A stretch of DNA of 64,000 nt from Akkermansia muciniphila (GTDB taxonomy: Bacteria; Verrucomicrobiota; Verrucomicrobiia; Limisphaerales; UBA9464). Positions within the stretch are counted from its first letter, which is position 1. Every line of letters begins with the position of its first letter. The position numbers and the translations under genes were made by a program. The notes below the pieces were generated by a model that searched no databases, was not told where the DNA came from, and worked only from the letters and a program-made list of their open reading frames with translations. Below are positions 11,293-19,644 of this stretch, piece by piece. The DNA is taken from NCBI GenBank assembly GCA_945883815.1, contig CAMCYJ010000006.1:1-64000 (forward strand), written 5' to 3'.

Positions 11293-12722
11293 TGGCTAGC
11301 CCTGGAAAATCCGCCGCCGTCAAGGCGCCTGAACCGCCGGCCGAACTGGTCCGCGAGCCGTTGGTCCTCAACAACCGCTCCCTCGGTTGGATCACAAACG
11401 CCATCGCCGGCGTCTGTGAGAAGCCGATGCCCATCTGGTGGTGGCCCGCTTTCATCGTTTCGGTGGGCGGCATGCTCACCATGTTCTCGCTCATTGCCTA
11501 CCTGGTTTCCACCGGTGTCGGTGTGTGGGGTCTCAATCATCCGGCCGCTTGGGCGTGGGATATCACTAATTTCGTGTTCTGGATCGGTATCGGTCACGCC
11601 GGAACCCTGATCTCGGCGGTGCTCTTCCTGCTCCGTCAGAAGTGGCGCACGTCGGTGAATCGGGCGGCTGAAGCCATGACTATTTTCGCGGTGGCTTGCG
11701 CGGGCATTTTCCCCGTGTTCCACACCGGCCGTGTCTGGTTCGCGTTGCTCCCGGGTTATTTGTTCCCGGCACCGAATGCCAACGCGATATGGCCGCAGTT
11801 CCGTTCTCCGCTGTTGTGGGATGTGTTCGCGGTGTCCACCTACGGTACGGTTTCGTTGCTGTTCTGGTATGTTGGGCTCATCCCTGACTTGGCCACCTTG
11901 CGGGATCGTTCCAAGGGCCTGCTGCGCAAGTTCTTCTACGGCTTGTTCTCCTTGGGTTGGACCGGTTCCAACCGCCACTGGAGCAATTATGAAAAGGCCT
12001 ACCTGCTCTTGGCGGGCCTGAGCACACCGCTGGTGTTGTCGGTGCACTCCATCGTGTCGTTCGACTTCGCTGTTTCGGTGGTGCCCGGATGGCACACGAC
12101 CATCTTCCCGCCGTACTTCGTGGCTGGCGCGATTTTCTCAGGCTTCGGCATGGTGCTCACCTTGCTCATCCCGCTGCGCTCACTCTTCAAGCTTGAAGAC
12201 GTAATCACCCTTCGTCACGTGGAACTCATGTGCAAGGTGCTCCTGGCCACCGGTTCCATCGTCGGATACGCCTACGGCATGGAGTTCTTCATCGCCTGGT
12301 ACGGCGGTAGCCCTTACGAGCTCTACGCCTTCAAGAATCGCGCATTCGGTCCCTACTGGTGGAGCTACTGGGCCATGATTTCGTGCAACGTGATCAGCCC
12401 GCACTTCTTCTGGTTCAAGAAACTCCGCACCAGTGTGGTGTTCGTCTGGATCGTCTCGATCTTCGTGAACATCGGCATGTGGTTCGAGCGCTTCGTCATC
12501 ATCGTGACTTCGCTCCACCGCGACTATCTTCCGTCGAGCTGGGGTTACTTCACCCCGAGCTGGGTGGATGTGATGACCTTCGTTGGCAGCTTCGGCCTCT
12601 TCATGACGCTGTTCCTGCTGTTCATCCGCTTCCTGCCGGTCATCGCCATTAGCGAGGTCAAAGGCGTGACGCCTCAGGCTGATCCCCACCATCCGCTCGG
12701 TGGCGCCAAGGGACACCACTAA
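11292..12722 (+). CDS. actC: Alternative Complex III subunit ActC (NrfD/PsrC-like membrane protein)
   Basis: 476 aa multi-TM protein, NrfD-type, between ActB and ActD. Confidence 0.9.
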   Translation: MASPGKSAAVKAPEPPAELVREPLVLNNRSLGWITNAIAGVCEKPMPIWWWPAFIVSVGGMLTMFSLIAYLVSTGVGVWGLNHPAAWAWDITNFVFWIGIGHAGTLISAVLFLLRQKWRTSVNRAAEAMTIFAVACAGIFPVFHTGRVWFALLPGYLFPAPNANAIWPQFRSPLLWDVFAVSTYGTVSLLFWYVGLIPDLATLRDRSKGLLRKFFYGLFSLGWTGSNRHWSNYEKAYLLLAGLSTPLVLSVHSIVSFDFAVSVVPGWHTTIFPPYFVAGAIFSGFGMVLTLLIPLRSLFKLEDVITLRHVELMCKVLLATGSIVGYAYGMEFFIAWYGGSPYELYAFKNRAFGPYWWSYWAMISCNVISPHFFWFKKLRTSVVFVWIVSIFVNIGMWFERFVIIVTSLHRDYLPSSWGYFTPSWVDVMTFVGSFGLFMTLFLLFIRFLPVIAISEVKGVTPQADPHHPLGGAKGHH

Positions 12723-12737
12723 CCGAAAGCTTTGTCC

Positions 12738-13283
12738 ATGAGTTCCAATCGTTCCAAGCCGCACGGTCTTCTGGCCGAGTTCCACACGGCTGCGGATATT
12801 TTCGAGGCGGCGATGCGTTGCCGCGACGCCGGATTCACCCAGTGGGATGTGTATACTCCATTCCCGATCCACGGCATGGATGAAGCCATGGGGCTTCGCA
12901 AGTCGCCGGTCGGATGGTTCACCTTCTGCGGTGGTTTCACCGGTTTCTTCACCGGGATGACCATGATCTGGTACATGAACAAGTTCGACTACCCGTTGGT
13001 GGTCGGCGGCAAGCCCTTGTTCACGCCATTGTACGCGTTCCCGGTCAGCTACGAGATGACCATCTTGTTGAGTGCCTTCGGGACACTCTTCGGCATGTTC
13101 TTCCTGAACCAATTGCCCAAATTCTACAACCCGCTCTTCAAGAACGAGCGGTTCAAGAAATCGACGGACGACCGGTTCTTCATTTGCATTGAGGCAACCG
13201 ACCCGAAGTTTGGAACGGACGCGACCCGCACCTTCCTGACCGAAAAATGCCATGCTGCGGTCGTTGAACTCGTGGAGGACTGA
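12738..13283 (+). CDS. actD: Alternative Complex III subunit ActD (DUF3341)
   Basis: YTPFPIHGMDEAMGLRKSPVGWFTFCGG, typical DUF3341; operon position. Confidence 0.9.
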   Translation: MSSNRSKPHGLLAEFHTAADIFEAAMRCRDAGFTQWDVYTPFPIHGMDEAMGLRKSPVGWFTFCGGFTGFFTGMTMIWYMNKFDYPLVVGGKPLFTPLYAFPVSYEMTILLSAFGTLFGMFFLNQLPKFYNPLFKNERFKKSTDDRFFICIEATDPKFGTDATRTFLTEKCHAAVVELVED

Positions 13284-13907
13284 ATGCGCACCTTCCTGAA
13301 ATACTTCTTCACCGCCTACGTGCTGGCGGTTGCCCTCGTGGTCGGAATCGCCGGATTCCGCGGGTCCAAGAGCACCAAGCCGCCGCTGGAGGTGTTCCCC
13401 GACATGGATCGCCAGCCCAAGCTGCGCCCCCAGACCACCACCAAGTTCGCCGCCTGGGCCGATGGTCAGACTTCCCGCCCGCATCCCGCTGGTACTGTAT
13501 CCCGCGAATCCAATTGGGAAGACAACGCCTTCAACACCGGTCGCCAAGGTGGTACTGTGGTCGAAGTGATGCCCCTCGAGGTGACTGCTGCGGTGCTCAA
13601 GCGCGGACAGGAGCGTTACTCCATTTACTGCCAGCCTTGCCACGGTGTCCTCGGTGACGGCAAGGGGATCACCAGCAAGTACGGCATGGGCAACACGGCC
13701 AGCTTGCATCAAGAGCGTCTGATCAAGACCCCGGACGGAGACATCTTCAACACCATCGGCAACGGCAAGAACACGATGATGGGCTACGCCTCGGCGATCC
13801 CCGTAGCCGACCGCTGGGCCGTGGTGGCCTATGTCCGGACGCTGCAACTCAGCCGCCTCGCCGCGGAGTCTGAAATCCCGGCGGCGATTCTGCCCACCAT
13901 CAAGTAA
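13284..13907 (+). CDS. actE: Alternative Complex III subunit ActE, monoheme cytochrome c
   Basis: N-terminal hydrophobic helix, one CxxCH (CQPCHGVLGDGKG). Confidence 0.88.
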   Translation: MRTFLKYFFTAYVLAVALVVGIAGFRGSKSTKPPLEVFPDMDRQPKLRPQTTTKFAAWADGQTSRPHPAGTVSRESNWEDNAFNTGRQGGTVVEVMPLEVTAAVLKRGQERYSIYCQPCHGVLGDGKGITSKYGMGNTASLHQERLIKTPDGDIFNTIGNGKNTMMGYASAIPVADRWAVVAYVRTLQLSRLAAESEIPAAILPTIK

Positions 13908-13913
13908 GGATCC

Positions 13914-15221
13914 ATGAACGCAATTTCACGACAAACCAAGTCCTGGATGGCAGTGGCCGGGGTGGTGGCCGCCGGCGCCGTCGTCGGCCTCAGCATCCTC
14001 CCTGCCTTGGGCGCCGATGCCGGACACACAGCCCATGCGGCCCAAGAAGTGGCCCGCGGCGCGGCCAGCCATGGCGCAGCCGATCATGGCCATGCCGCCG
14101 TCTCGGTTTTTTCTCTCAAGCAAATCGCCCACAGTTACCTCACGGCCTACATGTTCTGCCTGAGCCTTTGCGTGGGTTCGCTGTTCCTCACCCTGGCGCA
14201 TCATTTATTTGATGCCGGTTGGTCGGCGTCCATCCGTCGGGTCACCGAAACCGTCGCCAGCCTGCTCTTTCCTTGGATGCTCATCCTGGCCTTGCCGATC
14301 ATCGTCTTCGCCTGGACGGGCAATCTTCACGCGTGGTTCAAGATCAACCCGGCGGACGATCATGCACTCGATGTCAAGAAGGTGCTCTTCAATCCGATGG
14401 CGTTCACCGTCTTGGTTCCGGTGTTGATCACGTTGCTGGGTCTCTTGGCCCGCCAAATTCGTGCGTGGTCCATTGCCCAAGACAAAGACGGTGCGGCTCA
14501 CTGGACGAGCAAGTCCCGAAAGCTGGCTGCCGGTGGCATCTTCTTCTTCGCCTTCGGAGTCACGCTGCTGTGCTTCCTCTTGATGAAGTCCTTGCAGCAT
14601 CAGTTCTTCAGCACGATGTACGGCGTTTACTACTTCGCCGGCAGCGTCTGGACCACGCTCATCACCTTGTATTTGCTCACGATGTGGTTGTCCCAACCGG
14701 GTCGCCCGCTCGAGAAGGTGTATTTCAAGCGCCAGCAGCAAGACCTTGGTGTGCTGTTCTTTGCCTTCACCGTTTTCTACGCCTACATCCACTTCTCGCA
14801 GTACTTCCTCATTTGGAATGCCGCCCTTCCGGAAGAAACCTTCTGGTACGTCCGCCGCGAGGTGGGTTCGTGGAAGTGGGTCGGCATGACCATTCTATTC
14901 GGACACTTCTTTGTGCCGTTCCTCATTCTGCTCAATCAGGACATCAAGCGGAACATGGCCGTGATGATTCCGGTGGGCGCATGGGCCTGGTTGATGCAGT
15001 ACGTCGACATGACCTACAACGTCATGCCGGTGCTGCACCCGGAGGGTTTGAAACTCACGCTGTGGGACCCGATTTTCTGGATCGGCATGTCCGTCGTGTT
15101 GGCTCGCCTGTTCTGGTCGGACTATCGCAAGAATCCGGCCTACCCCCTCAAGGATCCGCGGCTTCAGGAAGCCATTGTCCACCACGAAGTGCCGGCTCCC
15201 GGTGCTTCCGCTGCCCACTAA
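13914..15221 (+). CDS. actF: Alternative Complex III subunit ActF (quinol:cytochrome c oxidoreductase membrane subunit)
   Basis: 435 aa multi-TM protein immediately after ActE, ActF-like. Confidence 0.87.
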   Translation: MNAISRQTKSWMAVAGVVAAGAVVGLSILPALGADAGHTAHAAQEVARGAASHGAADHGHAAVSVFSLKQIAHSYLTAYMFCLSLCVGSLFLTLAHHLFDAGWSASIRRVTETVASLLFPWMLILALPIIVFAWTGNLHAWFKINPADDHALDVKKVLFNPMAFTVLVPVLITLLGLLARQIRAWSIAQDKDGAAHWTSKSRKLAAGGIFFFAFGVTLLCFLLMKSLQHQFFSTMYGVYYFAGSVWTTLITLYLLTMWLSQPGRPLEKVYFKRQQQDLGVLFFAFTVFYAYIHFSQYFLIWNAALPEETFWYVRREVGSWKWVGMTILFGHFFVPFLILLNQDIKRNMAVMIPVGAWAWLMQYVDMTYNVMPVLHPEGLKLTLWDPIFWIGMSVVLARLFWSDYRKNPAYPLKDPRLQEAIVHHEVPAPGASAAH

Positions 15222-15241
15222 AGCATTAGAAATCTCCTGAC

Positions 15242-15610
15242 ATGAGTTCCTCGAATTGCTGTTCCCCGACGTCGAAGACGATGCTCGCCTACTTGGTGGG
15301 CGGGGTGGGCTCGTTCCTGATCGTGGGTGCGTTGGCTTGGTTGGTGGTCCGTCAACCGGTGTCGCCCGTGGACGCCGAACGGGTGGGCCAACGGATCAAG
15401 TTCCGCACTGAGGTCGAAGCGGCCAGCTCACCCAAGGTGACCGGTTACGCCCTCGATACCGATGCTCTGGCCAAGGGCAACAAGGTTTATCACGTTCCCA
15501 TCGCCCGGGCCTTGGAGATCGCCGCCCAGGATTTCAAGGATCCGGCCGCCGGTCGTGCCAAGCTCATTCAGCGTTTGGAGGACAAATCAAAGCAGCAGTC
15601 CTTTGAGTGA
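15242..15610 (+). CDS. Uncharacterised single-TM protein at the ACIII-cbb3 junction
   Basis: 122 aa ORF with one N-terminal TM helix; collinear with the operon. Confidence 0.65.
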   Translation: MSSSNCCSPTSKTMLAYLVGGVGSFLIVGALAWLVVRQPVSPVDAERVGQRIKFRTEVEAASSPKVTGYALDTDALAKGNKVYHVPIARALEIAAQDFKDPAAGRAKLIQRLEDKSKQQSFE

Positions 15611-15614
15611 CCCC

Positions 15615-15803
15615 ATGTCGGTGATTGCCTTCATCTTGTTGGGAAGCGTGGTGCTGTTGCCAGCGGCCGGCTTGTTGGCGTTGCGTTGGGCAACGTCCAC
15701 GGGTCAGTTCCGTTGCCCGGATAAGGCAGCCCTGCTGCCGTTCGATGAAGTGGAGCCCGTGGGAATGGAAACCGACTGCATTTTGGGAGGAAACCGCCGT
15801 TGA
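15615..15803 (+). CDS. ccoS: CcoS-like cbb3 oxidase maturation protein
   Basis: 62 aa, N-terminal TM followed by ALRWATSTGQF, resembling the CcoS WAxxSGQ(F/Y) motif; directly upstream of CcoN. Confidence 0.65.
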   Translation: MSVIAFILLGSVVLLPAAGLLALRWATSTGQFRCPDKAALLPFDEVEPVGMETDCILGGNRR

Positions 15804-15805
15804 GC

Positions 15806-17326
15806 ATGATCAATCAGTCGCAAACGCTGCAGAACAAAACGCTGCGGGCTCTATTGCCGGGTGATGCCCTCACCGGTGGCGGTACCGAGGGCGGCAAGAA
15901 GGCGGCTCTGGCGGAAATCGATGCTTCCTGCCGAGTGCCGGTGCTTTTCTTCTTCCTGAGCGGTTTGGCGTGGCTTCTGGCCGGCACCGTTTTGGCGCTG
16001 GTGGCCAGCATCAAGCTCCATACCCCAGGTTTCCTGGCGGGCTGGGAGTGGCTCACCTTTGCCAATGTCCGTACGGCTCACCTCAACACGGTCGTCTACG
16101 GGTTCGCCTCGCAAATTTCTGTGGGCGTGACCATTTGGTTGATGTGCCGCTTGTGCCGCATCCCGCTGGTGGCTCCGGGTCTCATCACCGTGGCCAACTT
16201 GTTCTACAACCTCGGTGTCACCGTGGGTGTGGGCGGCATCCTCATCGGTGATTCCACGGCCATCGAGTGGTTGGAAATGCCCCGCTACGCCACCCCGATC
16301 TTGTTCGTCAGCTACGCACTGATCGCGGTCTGGACGATTGTCACCTTTCGCTTGCGGGCTGAGCGTCATTTGTACGTTTCCCAGTGGTACTTGTTGGCGG
16401 CCGTCCTCTGGTTCCCGTGGCTGTACGGAACTGCGCAGGTCATGCTGCTCATCGAGCCCGTCCGGGGCGTGGTTCAGGCGGCGGTGAATTGGTGGTTTGC
16501 GCACAACGTGCTCGGACTGTGGTTCACGCCCATTGGTCTGGCCTCCATTTACTACTTCATCCCGAAGGTCATTGGTCGTCCGATCCATAGCTACTACTTG
16601 AGTGTCCTGGGTTTCTGGTCGTTGGCCCTCTTCTACAACTGGAACGGCATGCACCATTTGGTCGGGGGTCCGCTTCCGGCCTGGATGATCACCGTGAGCA
16701 TTGTTGCCTCGGTCATGATGCTCATCCCCGTCATCACGGTGGCCATCAATCATCATTTCACGATGGTGGGTCATTTCGGGAAGCTGAAATACAGCCCCAC
16801 GTTGCGTTTCATGGTTTTCGGTGCGGTGTCCTACACCTTGGCCAGCCTTCAGGGTGTGGCTAGTGCGGTGCGCAGTATCAGCGAGGTGACCCACTTCACC
16901 CACCATACCATCGCCCACGCCCACCTGGGTATGTACGCCTTCTTCACCATGGTGATGTTCGGCGCGATGTACTACATCTTGCCGCGGATCACCCAGCGGG
17001 AATGGCCCTCCAACGGCCTGATCTCCCTGCACTTCTGGGGCGTTGCTTTGGGCATCGTTTTGTATGTGGTTCCGATGAGCATCATGGGTTTCATCCAGGG
17101 AACGATGCTCAATGACGCCGCCGTCCGCTTCCTCGATGTCGTTCAATTCACCCTGCCGTGGCTGAAGCTGCGGACCCTCGCGGGTCTGTTGTTGGCTGCC
17201 GGCCATGTGGCCTTTGTCATCAACGTCGGTTGGCTGCTGGTGCGGATGTTTGAACCCTACCGCAAGCCGGTGGTGAGCATCTTGACCGGTGAGGCTGAAA
17301 CGGTGGCCGCCGCCAAACTACCATGA
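15806..17326 (+). CDS. ccoN: cbb3-type cytochrome c oxidase subunit I
   Basis: Heme-copper oxidase multi-TM protein with WWFAHNVLGLWFTPIGLASIYYFIPK and HTIAHAHLGMYAFFTMVMFGAMYYILPR. Confidence 0.93.
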   Translation: MINQSQTLQNKTLRALLPGDALTGGGTEGGKKAALAEIDASCRVPVLFFFLSGLAWLLAGTVLALVASIKLHTPGFLAGWEWLTFANVRTAHLNTVVYGFASQISVGVTIWLMCRLCRIPLVAPGLITVANLFYNLGVTVGVGGILIGDSTAIEWLEMPRYATPILFVSYALIAVWTIVTFRLRAERHLYVSQWYLLAAVLWFPWLYGTAQVMLLIEPVRGVVQAAVNWWFAHNVLGLWFTPIGLASIYYFIPKVIGRPIHSYYLSVLGFWSLALFYNWNGMHHLVGGPLPAWMITVSIVASVMMLIPVITVAINHHFTMVGHFGKLKYSPTLRFMVFGAVSYTLASLQGVASAVRSISEVTHFTHHTIAHAHLGMYAFFTMVMFGAMYYILPRITQREWPSNGLISLHFWGVALGIVLYVVPMSIMGFIQGTMLNDAAVRFLDVVQFTLPWLKLRTLAGLLLAAGHVAFVINVGWLLVRMFEPYRKPVVSILTGEAETVAAAKLP

Positions 17327-17958
17327 GTTACGGACCGCTACTTTTTTTGGGAATCCTCTTCACTTTGGCGTCGAGCTGGGTGGGATTGGTTCTCCTTCCG
17401 CACCGTCAGATGGGGGCGTTGGGACAGCATACCGACACCAACACGGCGGCCATTTACCCGGCGGCCCGTTCGGGTGAGGCTCAACAAGGCGCTGAACACT
17501 ACCGTTCTCTCGGGTGTGTCTACTGCCATACCCAGCAAGTTCGGCCCGAAGGCTATGGCTCGGACATCGAGCGGGGATGGGGCCGTCGCCGGACGGTGAG
17601 TCGCGACTACATCCATGACAAGACGGTGATGCTCGGGACCATGCGCACCGGGCCCGACCTCACTAACATCGGGGAGCGTCAGGCCGATGCCGCTTGGCAC
17701 TATCGACATCTTTACAATCCGCAAATCACCAGCCCCGGCAGCATCATGCCGCCGCATGCGTTCCTGTTTGAAACGCAAGCCATCGGTCCGGCCGGTCGCT
17801 CCACCAATGCATTGGTTTTAGAAGGAACTTTTGCGCCGCCTGCGGGTCAGCAAGTGATCCCGACGCGCCGCGCCGACCAATTGGTGGCTTATTTGCGCAG
17901 CCTCAAGTCGTCCGGAGACCTGCCGGAAGCGCCGGTCAAGAAGGAGGAGGCCCAATGA
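17323..17958 (+). CDS. ccoO: cbb3-type cytochrome c oxidase subunit II
   Basis: YRSLGCVYCHTQQVRPEGYGSDIERGWGRRRTVSRDYIHDK..LGTMRTGPDLTNIG, CcoO signature; overlaps ccoN stop. Confidence 0.93.
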   Translation: MSYGPLLFLGILFTLASSWVGLVLLPHRQMGALGQHTDTNTAAIYPAARSGEAQQGAEHYRSLGCVYCHTQQVRPEGYGSDIERGWGRRRTVSRDYIHDKTVMLGTMRTGPDLTNIGERQADAAWHYRHLYNPQITSPGSIMPPHAFLFETQAIGPAGRSTNALVLEGTFAPPAGQQVIPTRRADQLVAYLRSLKSSGDLPEAPVKKEEAQ

Positions 17959-18776
17959 GCAATCCCCAGGAATCTCCCAACGCCTCCTCCTCGCGGTTGG
18001 ATCGTGGTGAAAACCACGACGTCACTGAGTTGCATGCGGCGGTTCTGCGCGAGAAGCCCGATCCGGTGGAAGGGTTTGAGCCGGTGAATCTCTGGGTGGT
18101 GGCCGGCATCGCCGGACTGCTTTTCTGGGGTGGTTCCTACCTGACCCAGTACAGCGGTCGCTTCGAGGCCATGGAGTTCTCGGAGTTTCCTCACGGCAAG
18201 CCGGTTCCTGTGGCCGCCGTGGCCGCCGATCCTCTGGCAGCCGTCAAGCGCGAGGGGATGATCGCATATAATGCAGTCTGCGCTTTGTGCCATGGTGAAG
18301 ATGGTGCAGGCAAGGCCGGCGTGGCGCCGACTCTGGCTGGCTCAGATTGGGTCAATGCCGATGGCCCCAATCGCTTGTTGCGCATCGTTCGGCACGGCCT
18401 CAAGGGCACGGTGAAGGTGAACAAAGATGTCACCTGGAACCCGGCTAACGACGCGGGCATTGTCATGGGTTCCCAGTGGGACGCCATTGGCGGGACCAAT
18501 GAGAAGTTGGCGGCGGTGCTCACTTACATCCGCTCGTCCTGGGGCAACACCGGGGCGGCCGTGACGCCTCAAATGGTGGCGGATGGGTTGGCGCCGGTGA
18601 AAGACCGGTCGGCCGATGCCAACTGGACTCAGGAAGAATTGCTTCAGGTTCCGGCCAGCGGGGCTGGGGCTCCGGCTGCTGCGGCTGCTGCCGCCACGCC
18701 CGACCAGCTCAAGGCTCAACTGCAGGCCCTTCCGGCCGAGCAGCGGCAGGCCCTCCTCAAGGAGTTGTCCAAGTGA
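17955..18776 (+). CDS. Cytochrome c protein in the CcoP position (one heme motif)
   Basis: Overlaps ccoO stop; TM helix; single CALCHGEDGAGKAG motif; Ala/Gln-rich C-terminal tail. Confidence 0.8.
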   Translation: MSNPQESPNASSSRLDRGENHDVTELHAAVLREKPDPVEGFEPVNLWVVAGIAGLLFWGGSYLTQYSGRFEAMEFSEFPHGKPVPVAAVAADPLAAVKREGMIAYNAVCALCHGEDGAGKAGVAPTLAGSDWVNADGPNRLLRIVRHGLKGTVKVNKDVTWNPANDAGIVMGSQWDAIGGTNEKLAAVLTYIRSSWGNTGAAVTPQMVADGLAPVKDRSADANWTQEELLQVPASGAGAPAAAAAAATPDQLKAQLQALPAEQRQALLKELSK

Positions 18777-18782
18777 GTGGGC

Positions 18783-18815
18783 GGGGGGCTGAACCGTTCG
18801 ACGGTTCGACCTCCC
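18783..18815 (+). terminator. Possible hairpin terminator after the ACIII-cbb3 operon
   Basis: GGGGGGCTGAACCG-TTCGA-CGGTTCGACCTCCC imperfect 14-bp stem just after the stop codon; no strong U-tract. Confidence 0.4.
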
Positions 18816-18939
18816 GGTTGTTTCGCCGCTGGATTCAGTCCGCGAGATGGGGGAGCTTTCTTCGGAGGACTATCCTAGGTTCAAGGTCAGGATTCACCTG
18901 GGGTTGCGGACGAACGCCCGAACTGTATTCTTTTGGCCT

Positions 18940-19293
18940 ATGAATGGTTGGAAGGTCTTCAGTTGGCCATGGGTTCTCGTCGGGCTCTTGTGCGCACTGG
19001 GGGTCGGCTGTGAGACCTACGGCAAGGCCGACTGGAAATCCCGGGTCGGTCACTATTCGTGGGATCAGGCGATCGAGGAATTGGGTCCGCCCGAATCCGA
19101 AGCCAAGATCTCCGATGGCTCTCGGGTAGCCAGTTGGGTAATTTCGCGGTCCCGGACTTACAGCACTGCCATTCGTGGACCCATGTTCTGGAATTGGAGC
19201 GGTCAGGACGTCACCACCACCGCCGAATCGCACCTGCTGCTCACCTTTACAGCCCAAGGCCAACTCAAGGCCTGGAAACGCATCTACAAATGA
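18940..19293 (+). CDS. Small hypothetical lipoprotein
   Basis: MNGWKVFSWPWVLVGLLCALGVGCET lipobox-like N-terminus; ATG at 18940. Confidence 0.7.
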   Translation: MNGWKVFSWPWVLVGLLCALGVGCETYGKADWKSRVGHYSWDQAIEELGPPESEAKISDGSRVASWVISRSRTYSTAIRGPMFWNWSGQDVTTTAESHLLLTFTAQGQLKAWKRIYK

Positions 19294-19631
19294 AACGCCT
19301 TCGCAATGATGCCGCCTCCGAGGTGGATCTCGGATGGATGGGAGCCCTCAATCGAGCCATCCGCTGGTGCCTGTTCATGGGCATCATCGGCTTCATTGTC
19401 GCCCAGTACTTGCCGCTCATTCGCAAAAACCAGGCGCTGCGAGAAAACGTGGCCCGTTGGGAGACCCAGCAAGCCCGCCTGACCGCACAGGCCAATGACA
19501 CCGCGGCGCGGTTGCAAAGCCTTCGTGAAGATCCCCGCACCGTGGAGCGTGCAGCCCGCGAGCGTCTGCAATTGGCCCGCACCAACGAGAGTGTGATCAA
19601 TTTCGTGACCCCGAATTCTTCGACCCGCTGA
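19290..19631 (+). CDS. FtsB/DivIC-like septum formation initiator protein
   Basis: Short protein with one TM followed by a coiled coil and REDPRTVERAARERLQLARTNE, typical of the DivIC family; ATG overlaps preceding gene end. Confidence 0.75.
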   Translation: MKRLRNDAASEVDLGWMGALNRAIRWCLFMGIIGFIVAQYLPLIRKNQALRENVARWETQQARLTAQANDTAARLQSLREDPRTVERAARERLQLARTNESVINFVTPNSSTR

Positions 19632-19644
19632 CCTGCTATTTTTT

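Noticed and set aside
12180-17206. Long - strand ORFs (555 aa at 12180-13847, 451 aa at 15851-17206) opposite actC-E and ccoN
   Set aside because: Low-complexity charged translations with no recognisable domain, antisense to well-supported membrane proteins.
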